This document shows, piece by piece, positions 9,601 to 16,041 of a stretch of 17,316 bases of DNA. A program made the translations under genes and the position numbers. The first letter of the stretch is position 1. Every line of letters starts with the position of its first letter. The notes beneath the pieces are model-generated. The model saw only the letters and a list, made by a program, of their open reading frames with translations. It was not told the origin of the DNA and made no database searches. This DNA comes from Caldilineaceae bacterium (GTDB lineage Bacteria > Chloroflexota > Anaerolineae > Caldilineales > Caldilineaceae), in assembly GCA_015494005.1 (NCBI GenBank), contig WGCB01000674.1, positions 1 to 17,316 on the forward strand. Direction: 5' to 3'.

Positions 9601-10869
9601 TCACAGGGCGGTGGCGTCCAGGAGACCGGCCAGCCCCTGGGAGCGGAAAACGGTCACGATGCGCTGGGCCGGATTCTTGCCCATGGCCAGGGCCTGGAAC
9701 AGAGGCTGGAGCAGGGCCTCCTCTCCCCAGCCCCGATGTGCCAGGGCCTCTTGGGCCAAGTGGAGCAACCGCTCCAGAAAGCCAGGAGCCGGCTCCGGTC
9801 CGGCCAGCCCCCTCGCGATGGCCTGGCGGTGGTAGGCCTGCATCCGGGGCCAGAGTGCCTCCCCGAAGAGGGCCTCCAGGTAGCGCTCCACCGGCTCCGC
9901 CGCCTCCACCAGGCCCAGGTAGAGGGCGGCAGCGGCCATGTGCCCGTCCCAGGGCTGCTGGCAGGCGGAGCGCAGCTCCAGGGTGCCGTAGGCGGTCCGG
10001 GCCCGGGCGCTGTTCCAGATGTAGTGCTCGTGGAGGAGGAAGGCGTCGAAATCCGGGCCGTGCTCGGCCAGGTACTCGGTGAAGGGCCGGTTGTAGACCC
10101 GGTACAGCGTCCCCTCCCGCCGCACGAAACAGCGGGCCTGGGACATGGTGGCCACGTAGTCGGTCATGTCCCGGAAGGGGCGTCGGACCATGCCGTGGCG
10201 CTGCTCCTCCGGGTAGATGTCCAACATGCGCCCCTCCCGGGCGCTGCAGAGGCCGCTCTCCTGCCCCGCGTAGACCGGCGAGTTGGCGCACAGGGCGATG
10301 ATCACCGGAGTGATCAGATTGCCGTAGTTGATCATGCGCACCAGCTCCGGCTGGGCGATGTCCACCTGGAGCTGGTCGCTGGCGGTGACGGTGTACCAGA
10401 GCCAGCTGTCCCCCATGGCCTGGTGGAGGACCTGGTAGCGCTGCTTGGGCGTCATCAGGGCCTGGCTGGGGGGCGTGCGAGGCTGGATCCCGTAGCCCAG
10501 GAGCCGATAGCCCAGCCCCTGGCAGGCTTCCCGCAGCCGCTGGACCGCCTGCTCGTGCTGCTCCCGGAGCCGGAGGAGATCCTGGCAAGGGCCGGTGTTC
10601 ACCTCGATGGTCCCCAGCCCGACCTCCAGGGTGTAGCTGTAGTCCGGGCCGTCCAGACGCACGATCAGCCCGGGGTTGCCGCTGTCCGGGGTGGGTCGGA
10701 GCTCGTTCGCAGCCATCAGGGCCTGGAAGACCCGTCGCCCGTCCCCGGCCTGGCCGTCTTCGGTGACCACCGGGTACTCCGCCTCTCGCCCCACAGTGCG
10801 GGGACCGGCGAGCCGGGCCGGGAAGCAGGCTTCGAACTGGCGGGCGATCTGCTGGAAGATGGCGAGCAT
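9601..10869 (-). CDS. GCS2-family glutamate-cysteine ligase-like enzyme
   Basis: This 422-residue member of the GCS2 (plant/proteobacterial GshA, EgtA) ligase family joins the gamma-carboxyl of glutamate to an amine, classically cysteine. The fold is related to glutamine synthetase. Visible elements are TVGREAEYPVV (25-35) with Glu29/Glu31 as metal or glutamate ligands, LEVGLGTIEVNTGP (81-94), TASDQLQVDI (162-171), CANSPVYAG (194-202) and YGTLELRSACQQPWD (294-308). The start is ATG at 10869, the only usual start codon between the HAD stop and the conserved region; no clear ribosome binding site precedes it. It sits 68 bases after the HAD gene and 67 before a glutamine synthetase gene. Members of Chloroflexota are not known for glutathione, so the product could be gamma-glutamylcysteine, an ergothioneine precursor or another gamma-glutamyl compound. 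Confidence 0.85.
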   Translation of the reverse strand: MLAIFQQIARQFEACFPARLAGPRTVGREAEYPVVTEDGQAGDGRRVFQALMAANELRPTPDSGNPGLIVRLDGPDYSYTLEVGLGTIEVNTGPCQDLLRLREQHEQAVQRLREACQGLGYRLLGYGIQPRTPPSQALMTPKQRYQVLHQAMGDSWLWYTVTASDQLQVDIAQPELVRMINYGNLITPVIIALCANSPVYAGQESGLCSAREGRMLDIYPEEQRHGMVRRPFRDMTDYVATMSQARCFVRREGTLYRVYNRPFTEYLAEHGPDFDAFLLHEHYIWNSARARTAYGTLELRSACQQPWDGHMAAAALYLGLVEAAEPVERYLEALFGEALWPRMQAYHRQAIARGLAGPEPAPGFLERLLHLAQEALAHRGWGEEALLQPLFQALAMGKNPAQRIVTVFRSQGLAGLLDATAL

Positions 10870-10937
10870 GGCAGGGTACGGGGTGTCGGCGGGGCAAGGA
10901 CGCTCCGAGCGAAGCGGGGCAGCCGTCGAGCCGGGTT

Positions 10938-11753
10938 TCAGACGCCCGGGACGCTCCGCAGCTGCCCCCGGGTCCGGCCGTGGACGCTCAGCCTCTGCAC
11001 CAGGGCCGGCAGCTGGCGGTGATGGGTGCAGATGGCGTCCGCCTGGCTCCGCTGGCTGCCCCGATCCACCACGCCGGTGTAGAGGATGGCCCACATGCCC
11101 ATGGCCCTGGGGCCGGCCACGTCGTTGCTCTCCCGGTCCCCCACGTGGAGCAGCTGGGACGGAGCCACGCCCAGCCCCAGGGCGGCCTGGCGGAAGACGG
11201 TGGCGTCGGGTTTGGCCGCCCGCACCTCGTCGGAAAAGATGAAATAGTCGAAGTGCCCCAGAAGGCCGTAACGGTTCAGCAGCCCCCGCAGCCCCTGGCC
11301 CGTGGTGTGGATGGTGTCGGAGATGATGCCCAGGCGATACTCCTGGGCCAGGATGGCCAGGGTCTCCTGGATGCCCGGGGCCAGGTCCGGCGGGATGCGC
11401 ACCTCCATGGTCTCGATGGCCCGGATCAGGTCGTCCACTTGCTGGACGAAACGGACGTACTCCCCGGGGCCTGGGGCCAGGTCCAGATAGCGGTAGGCAT
11501 CGTAGATGCGGGCGGCCAGGCCGGGAGTGCGATGCTCCTTGTGCCACTGCTCCCGGAAGCGCTGGTTCGCGTACTGGAAGGCCTCCACGGCCTGCTCCGG
11601 ACGGATGTGGGGATGGTCGCTGGTGACCTTGTCCACGAAGAGCTGCTGGCGGGCCTCCGCCTTGCTGGGGAGCCCCAGCGCGGCTCGCTTTTTCTCGTCA
11701 GAATCATCGACGGCGATGGTGTCCCAGAAATCGAACGTGATGGCCTGGATCAT
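10938..11753 (-). CDS. HAD-superfamily hydrolase (subfamily IA-like phosphatase)
   Basis: This 271-residue protein has the full HAD catalytic set: motif I DFWDT (8-12) with nucleophile Asp8 and acid/base Asp11, motif II ISDT (144-147), motif III Lys181 (AAKPDATVF), and motif IV GDRESND (205-211). An alpha-helical cap (about 15-125) lies after motif I, as in subfamily IA enzymes. These usually hydrolyse phosphate esters, though some are dehalogenases; the substrate is unknown. The start is ATG at 11753, with AGGAGGAG about nine bases upstream. The longer frame from 11789 would place this site inside the gene. It is likely first gene of an operon with the GCS2-like enzyme and the alpha-type glutamine synthetase. 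Confidence 0.92.
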   Translation of the reverse strand: MIQAITFDFWDTIAVDDSDEKKRAALGLPSKAEARQQLFVDKVTSDHPHIRPEQAVEAFQYANQRFREQWHKEHRTPGLAARIYDAYRYLDLAPGPGEYVRFVQQVDDLIRAIETMEVRIPPDLAPGIQETLAILAQEYRLGIISDTIHTTGQGLRGLLNRYGLLGHFDYFIFSDEVRAAKPDATVFRQAALGLGVAPSQLLHVGDRESNDVAGPRAMGMWAILYTGVVDRGSQRSQADAICTHHRQLPALVQRLSVHGRTRGQLRSVPGV

Positions 11754-11881
11754 GGGTGGCGACTCCTCCTCGGTGTGGTTCGGTCCCATGATACCACAGA
11801 GCCCAGGAAAGCCTTTTCTCGGAACGGCAAACGCGCCTCAGGCCTGGCGACGCCAGCCACCAGAGGCCCGTCCACCAGAGA

Positions 11882-11917
11882 CAGGACGAGACGCGGGATC
11901 TGCCGCGTCTCGTCCTG
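11882..11917. repeat. Perfect 15-bp inverted repeat between glutamine synthetase and HAD genes
   Basis: CAGGACGAGACGCGG (11882-11896) and CCGCGTCTCGTCCTG (11903-11917) are exact reverse complements around the 6-base loop GATCTG. As RNA this is a very stable hairpin. It lies about 93 bases past the glutamine synthetase stop and 129 bases before the HAD start. Neither strand has a T-run after it, so it is not a standard intrinsic terminator. It could be a U-less terminator, an RNA processing or stability element, or a binding site. Confidence 0.8.
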
Positions 11918-11987
11918 GGGATGCATTGGGGGCACGGCCCGTGGCTCCGGGCCAGCGCCCCACTCAGGTCGGTTTGGGTGCTGGCCT

Positions 11988-12023
11988 AGATGCCGCCCGA
12001 AATGCCGTCCTAAATGCCGTAGT
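11988..12023. repeat. Three 12-bp tandem units at the glutamine synthetase 3' end
   Basis: Three imperfect copies with a 12-base period (AGATGCCGCCCG, AAATGCCGTCCT, AAATGCCGTAGT) run across the stop codon of the beta-type glutamine synthetase gene. On the coding strand the terminal Gly-Ile codons and stop are partly duplicated downstream, ending in a second in-frame TAG at 11988-11986. Readthrough would add about seven residues. It looks like a small slippage duplication. Confidence 0.6.
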
Positions 12024-13413
12024 ACATGACAAACTCCTGGGGGTGGGGGCGCAGGCGCACCGCGTCCACCTCGTTCAGGCGCTTGTACTCGATGTAGGCC
12101 TGGATCAGGTCCGGCGTGAAGACCCCGCCCTCCAGCAGGTAGTCGTGGTCCTCCTCCAGCGCGTCCAGGACCTCGCCCAGGGAGCCCTTCACCTGCTCCA
12201 CCTTGGCGATGTTCTCCTCCTCGAACAGATCCATCTCCGCGGCCGGGCCGGGATCGATCTGGTTCTTGATGCCGTCCAGCCCCGCCATGAGCATGGCGGC
12301 GAAGGCCAGGTAGGGGTTGGCGCCGGGGTCCGGGCAGCGGAACTCAATGCGCTTGGCCTTGGGCGACTGGCTGTACATGGGGATGCGCACCGCCGCGGAG
12401 CGGTTCCGGGCCGAGTAGGCGATGACCACCGGGGCCTCGTAGCCGGGCACCAGCCGCCGGTAGGAGTTGGTCAACGGAGCGGAGAAGGCCAGCAGGGAGT
12501 TGATGTGCTTGAGGATGCCGCCGATGTACCAGAGGGCCATCTGGCTCAGCCCCGCGTAGGCGTCCCCGGCGAAGAGGGGTTCGTCCCCTTTCCACAGGCT
12601 CTGGTGGGTGTGCATGCCCGAACCGTTGTCCTCGAAGAGCGGCTTGGGCATGAAGGTGACCGTCTTGCCGTGGCGCTTGGCCACATTCTTGACGATGTAC
12701 TTGTAGAGCTGCACCTGGTCCGCCATCTGGAGCAGGGGCTTGAACTTCATGTCGATCTCACACTGGCCGGCAGTGGCCACTTCGTGGTGGTGCACCTCGA
12801 TGTCGATGCCGGCGGCCATCATGGTCCGCACCATCTCGGAGCGCAGATCCTGGAGGGTGTCGTAGGGGGATACGGGGAAGTAGCCGCCCTTCCAACCGAT
12901 CTTGTGGCCCAGGCCCATCTCGCCGGAGTTCCAAGGAGCCTCGTCGCTGTCCACGTAGTAGCCGGCGCTGTTCCGGCTGGACTCGTAGGAGACGGCGTCG
13001 AAGACGAAGAACTCCGCCTCTGGGCCCACGTAGATGGTGTCAGCGATGCCCAGGGACTTCAGATGCTCCTCCGCGGCCCGGGCCACCCGCCGGGGATCTC
13101 GGCTGTAGGCCTCGCCGGTGAGGGGCTCGTAGACGTCGCAGATCAGGCTGAGGGTGGGCATGGCGCAGACCGTGTCCAGCATGGCCGTGGTGGGGTCCAC
13201 CCGCAGGACCATGTCGCTGTTCTCGATGCTCTGGAAGCCCCGGATGGAGGAGCCGTCGAAGCCCAGCTCATCCTCGGGATCGAACTCCTCGAAGGGCATG
13301 GAGAAGTGGTGCCACTGGCCGAAGAGGTCGGTGAACTTCACGTCCACGATCTGGATGCCCAGATCCTTGATGGCCGCGCGAACATCGTCAGCAGTCTTGC
13401 AGTTGAGGTGCAT
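12010..13413 (-). CDS. glnA: Glutamine synthetase type I, beta-like, without the adenylylation tyrosine
   Basis: This 467-residue dodecamer-type glutamine synthetase makes glutamine from glutamate, ammonia and ATP, and is the central step of nitrogen assimilation. Motifs are [12 protein letters not shown] (52-63), GPEAEFFVF (130-138), [14 protein letters not shown] (208-221), [10 protein letters not shown] (263-272), [14 protein letters not shown] (316-329, flap Glu326) and [14 protein letters not shown] (359-372). Length and the tail [15 protein letters not shown] match enterobacterial GSI-beta. In the adenylylation loop, E. coli NLYDLP is replaced by DLFEEE, so the modified Tyr397 corresponds to Phe396. 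The start is ATG at 13413, with AAAGGAA seven bases upstream; the frame stays open to 13578, but those residues look non-coding. A leader hairpin lies 73-100 bases upstream. Confidence 0.96.
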   Translation of the reverse strand: MHLNCKTADDVRAAIKDLGIQIVDVKFTDLFGQWHHFSMPFEEFDPEDELGFDGSSIRGFQSIENSDMVLRVDPTTAMLDTVCAMPTLSLICDVYEPLTGEAYSRDPRRVARAAEEHLKSLGIADTIYVGPEAEFFVFDAVSYESSRNSAGYYVDSDEAPWNSGEMGLGHKIGWKGGYFPVSPYDTLQDLRSEMVRTMMAAGIDIEVHHHEVATAGQCEIDMKFKPLLQMADQVQLYKYIVKNVAKRHGKTVTFMPKPLFEDNGSGMHTHQSLWKGDEPLFAGDAYAGLSQMALWYIGGILKHINSLLAFSAPLTNSYRRLVPGYEAPVVIAYSARNRSAAVRIPMYSQSPKAKRIEFRCPDPGANPYLAFAAMLMAGLDGIKNQIDPGPAAEMDLFEEENIAKVEQVKGSLGEVLDALEEDHDYLLEGGVFTPDLIQAYIEYKRLNEVDAVRLRPHPQEFVMYYGI

Positions 13414-13485
13414 GGGTGCGTTCCTTTCCTGTTGGTGGTGGTTGGCCCTACCGGCCATCTCGTGTTGATTTCCGGCAACAGGTTC

Positions 13486-13513
13486 AGCTTCGGTTTGACA
13501 GGAAACCGAAGCT
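13486..13513 (-). promoter_or_regulatory. Leader hairpin upstream of the beta-type glutamine synthetase gene
   Basis: AGCTTCGGTTT (13486-13496) and AAACCGAAGCT (13503-13513) are perfect reverse complements with a 6-base loop. The element is 73-100 bases before the start codon, so it would fall in the 5' leader or promoter. On the minus strand no T-run follows, so it is not a plain terminator. It may be an operator or a leader RNA structure. Confidence 0.55.
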
Positions 13514-13564
13514 TTCCTGCTCCTGCTTTGGCTTGAGCGTTTCTCCCCTCCGCAGGCAGGGCTC

Positions 13565-13578
13565 GTGAATTCATTCAC
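13565..13578. promoter_or_regulatory. 14-bp palindrome, possible operator
   Basis: GTGAATTCATTCAC has two 6-base arms (GTGAAT / ATTCAC) around a 2-base centre, about 152-165 bases upstream of the glutamine synthetase start codon. Size and symmetry suit a dimeric DNA-binding protein. The regulator is unknown. Confidence 0.4.
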
Positions 13579-13622
13579 ACACTACCCGTAGGATAGCGGA
13601 GAAGCGGCTCTCCATCCAGGGA

Positions 13623-13663
13623 CAACCTGACCAACGTTTCCAGCGAGTACGTTGTGCAGGTTG
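13623..13663. promoter_or_regulatory. Long imperfect dyad / hairpin
   Basis: CAACCTG (13623-13629) pairs with CAGGTTG (13657-13663), and CAACGT (13632-13637) pairs with ACGTTG (13649-13654). The two stems are separated by a 2x2 mismatch and closed by an 11-base loop. The right arm overlaps the 17-bp palindrome at 13652-13668, so in single-stranded nucleic acid the two structures are mutually exclusive. It lies upstream of the predicted molybdoenzyme promoter. Confidence 0.5.
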
Positions 13664-13668
13664 CACAA
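13652..13668. promoter_or_regulatory. 17-bp perfect palindromic operator-like site
   Basis: TTGTGCAGGTTGCACAA has 7-base arms around a GGT centre. Symmetry and arm length are typical of sites for dimeric repressors or activators. It is centred about 94 bases upstream of the -35 box of the molybdoenzyme promoter and on the upstream side of the divergent glutamine synthetase gene. The cognate factor cannot be named from sequence. Confidence 0.55.
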
Positions 13669-13753
13669 AGGGGCGCCAGTCGCGCCCCCGGCAGCGTGCC
13701 CTCCCCCTCTCGTCCAAACCACTTGCCAGCCACCCCGGCCTTTCCCTCGCGCC

Positions 13754-13783
13754 TTGTCAGCGGAGAAACCCCTCTGCTATACT
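13754..13783 (+). promoter_or_regulatory. Sigma70-type promoter of the molybdopterin oxidoreductase gene
   Basis: TTGTCA (13754-13759) and TATACT (13778-13783) are separated by 18 bases, close to the sigma70 consensus. Transcription would begin near 13790. That leaves a leader of about 20 bases holding the GGAGG ribosome binding site (13801-13805), eight to nine bases before the ATG at 13813. Confidence 0.7.
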
Positions 13784-13812
13784 TGCCCCGTATCCATCCA
13801 GGAGGAGAAACC

Positions 13813-16041
13813 ATGACCCACCGAGAGCGCTACCACTCCGACCCGCAGATCCGCATCGTCAACGGCGTCTGCCCCCACGACTGCCCGGACACCTGCGCCT
13901 GGCAAGTGGCCGTGGACCAGTCCACCGGCCAGGCCGTGGGCATCTGGGGCCACCCGGACCACCCGGTGACCCGGGGGCGCCTCTGTGGCAAGGTGGACCG
14001 CTACCTGGAGCGCACCTACCATCCGGATCGCCTGACCCAGCCCCTGAAACGGGTGGGCCCCAAGGGCAGCGGCCAGTTCGCACCCATCTCCTGGGGGCAG
14101 GCCATCCAGGAGATCGCCCAGAGGCTCCAGCAGGTGGCCCAGGAGTGGGGTCCGGAGGCCATCCTGCCCTTCTCCTACGCGGGGACCATGGGCCTGCTCC
14201 AGGGGGAGGGGATGGCCAGCCGCTTCTTCAACCGCCTGGGCGCCAGCCGCCTGGCCCGGACCATCTGCTCCGAGGCCGGCTTCGAAGGCTACCTCTACAG
14301 CCTGGGCGCGGCCATCGGCCAGGAGACAGAGTCCTTCGCCCACGCCCGGCTCATCCTCATCTGGGGCAGCAACACCCTGACCAGCAACATGCACCTCTGG
14401 CCCTTCGTCCAGGAGGCCCGCTGCCAGGGCGCTCGGGTCATCGTCATCGACCCGGCCCGCACCCGCACTGCCCGGGCCGCGGACGAGTGGATCCCCATTC
14501 GCCCAGGCACGGACGGCGCGCTGGCCCTGGCCATGATGCATGTGATCATCCAGGAGGGGCTCCAGGACCAGGAGTACGTGGCCCACTACACCCTGGGCTT
14601 CCCTCAGCTGGCGGAGCGGGTGGCCGAGTGGACGCCCCAGCGAGCCGCGACCATCACCGGCATCCCGCCTGCCCGCATCGCCCAGCTGGCCCGGGAGTAC
14701 GCCACCACCCAGCCCGCGGCCATCCGCATCAACTACGGCATCCAGCGGCACCAGGGCGGGGGCATGGCCGTGCGCAACATCGCCTGCCTGCCGGCCCTGG
14801 TGGGGGCCTGGCGTCGCTACGGCGGGGGCATCCAGCTCAGCACCAGCGGCGGCTTCCGCCACCTGGACTTCCGCACCCTCCACCGGCCAGAGCTGCTCCA
14901 GCGGAGCGGCCTGGACCATCCGCCCCGCACCATCAACATGATCCGCCTGGGCGACGCCCTGAGCCTGGACCCAGCTCGGCGCGCCCGCGCCCTCTACCAT
15001 CCCCGGCCGGTGGACCCCATCCCCGGCCCGGAGGAGGCGGGACCACCGGTCAAGGCCCTGATCGTCTACAACAGCAACCCGGCCGCGGTGGCCCCGGACC
15101 AGTCCGCGGTGACGGCCGGCCTGGCCCGGGAGGACCTGTTCACCGTGGTGCTGGAGCACTTCCAGACGGACACCGCGGACTACGCGGACTACCTGCTGCC
15201 GGCCACCACCCAGCTGGAGCACTGGGACATCCTCAAGCCCTACGGCCACTACTTCCTGGCCCTGAACCGCCCGGCCATCGCCCCCCTGGGCCAGAGCCTG
15301 CCCAACAGCGAGATCTTCCGGCGGCTGGCCCGAGCCCTGGGCTTCGACGACCCCGCCTTCCGCCAGGACGACGTGAGCATCCTCCAGGAGTTCGTGGCCA
15401 GCCAGCGCCACCCGGACTTCGCCACCGTCCGCTGGGAGGCGCTGCTGGAGCAGGGGTTCGTCCGGCTCAACCTGCCCCAGCCCTTCCGCCCCTTCGCGGA
15501 GGGGGGCTTCCCCACGCCCAGCGGCAAGTGCGAGTTCTTCAGCCAGCGCATGGCCGATGACGGCTACGATCCCCTGCCCACCTGGACGCCCCCAGGCCAC
15601 TGGCGCGAGTCGTCCGCCCAGGAGGATCTGCTCCTCATCTCGCCCCCGGCTCACTCCTTCTTGAACACCACCTTCGCCAACCTGGAGCGCTTCCGGCGGC
15701 GGGAGAAGGAGCCCCGGCTCTGGATCCACCCGGAGGACGCGGCTGCCCGGGGGATCGAGGACGGCAGCCCGGTCAGCGTGGGCAACCGGCGGGGCCAGGT
15801 CCTCCTCACCGCCCGGGTGACGGAGGACATCACACCGGGGGTGGTGCTGGCCCCCACCATCTGGTGGCGCAAGTTCAGCCCGGACGGCCGCAACGTCAAC
15901 CAGGTCACCGCCCAGACCGAGGCGGACATGGGCGCGGCCGGCACCTTCTACGATGTGCGGGTGTGGGTGAAGCCAGTGAGGGAGGGGACGGGCTCCGGGG
16001 CATCTCGACAGGAGGCCCTGGCGATCACCCAGGGCGATTGA
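13813..16041 (+). CDS. Molybdopterin oxidoreductase (DMSO reductase family), stand-alone catalytic subunit
   Basis: This 742-residue enzyme binds a molybdenum (or tungsten) bis-pterin cofactor and one [4Fe-4S] cluster. The cluster ligands are Cys20, Cys24, Cys28 (CPHDCPDTC) and Cys58 (GRLCGK). [12 protein letters not shown] (149-160) places Cys152 where NapA-like enzymes have the Mo-ligand cysteine; this is inferred by position. Cofactor-contact stretches include [12 protein letters not shown] (183-194), IDPARTRTA (212-220) and [12 protein letters not shown] (230-241). The C-terminal molydopterin dinucleotide-binding domain begins near residue 600 and includes [15 protein letters not shown]. 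There is no Tat signal, so it is cytoplasmic. The CPHDCPDTC type is a poorly characterised family, so the substrate is unknown. The start is fixed by GGAGGAG just upstream. No electron-transfer or chaperone genes are adjacent. Confidence 0.93.
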   Translation: MTHRERYHSDPQIRIVNGVCPHDCPDTCAWQVAVDQSTGQAVGIWGHPDHPVTRGRLCGKVDRYLERTYHPDRLTQPLKRVGPKGSGQFAPISWGQAIQEIAQRLQQVAQEWGPEAILPFSYAGTMGLLQGEGMASRFFNRLGASRLARTICSEAGFEGYLYSLGAAIGQETESFAHARLILIWGSNTLTSNMHLWPFVQEARCQGARVIVIDPARTRTARAADEWIPIRPGTDGALALAMMHVIIQEGLQDQEYVAHYTLGFPQLAERVAEWTPQRAATITGIPPARIAQLAREYATTQPAAIRINYGIQRHQGGGMAVRNIACLPALVGAWRRYGGGIQLSTSGGFRHLDFRTLHRPELLQRSGLDHPPRTINMIRLGDALSLDPARRARALYHPRPVDPIPGPEEAGPPVKALIVYNSNPAAVAPDQSAVTAGLAREDLFTVVLEHFQTDTADYADYLLPATTQLEHWDILKPYGHYFLALNRPAIAPLGQSLPNSEIFRRLARALGFDDPAFRQDDVSILQEFVASQRHPDFATVRWEALLEQGFVRLNLPQPFRPFAEGGFPTPSGKCEFFSQRMADDGYDPLPTWTPPGHWRESSAQEDLLLISPPAHSFLNTTFANLERFRRREKEPRLWIHPEDAAARGIEDGSPVSVGNRRGQVLLTARVTEDITPGVVLAPTIWWRKFSPDGRNVNQVTAQTEADMGAAGTFYDVRVWVKPVREGTGSGASRQEALAITQGD

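Larger units (their letters stand above)
13414..13812. other. Divergent intergenic region with several dyad symmetries
   Basis: These 399 bases separate the divergent glutamine synthetase and molybdoenzyme genes. No coding frame here is convincing. The region holds an 11-bp leader hairpin (13486-13513), a 14-bp palindrome GTGAATTCATTCAC (13565-13578), a long imperfect hairpin (13623-13663), a 17-bp palindrome (13652-13668) and a sigma70-like promoter (13754-13783). The density of symmetric elements suggests regulated transcription in one or both directions. Confidence 0.7.

Noticed and set aside
10870..11547. Upstream extension of the GCS2-like frame across the HAD gene
   Set aside because: The extension overlaps most of the HAD gene in another frame and is Pro/Arg/Gly-rich without motif. 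The conserved part begins after the ATG at 10869.
11845..11880. Short palindrome CTGGCGACGCCAG and a 9-bp direct repeat CCACCAGAG
   Set aside because: Short GC-rich symmetries of this size are expected by chance in such DNA; the nearby 15-bp inverted repeat is far stronger.
11506..13536. Plus-strand open frame of 676 codons opposite the beta-type glutamine synthetase gene
   Set aside because: It is antisense to a gene with unmistakable motifs. Its translation is rich in His, Gly, Val and Gln, as expected from the complement of high-GC codons, and shows no domain.
13414..13578. N-terminal extension of the beta-type glutamine synthetase
   Set aside because: The extra residues do not resemble the family. 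A good ribosome binding site precedes the internal ATG at 13413, and the leader hairpin lies in this stretch.
13777..15729. Minus-strand open frame of 650 codons opposite the molybdoenzyme gene
   Set aside because: Antisense shadow of a gene with clear Fe-S and cofactor motifs; low-complexity composition and no recognisable motif.
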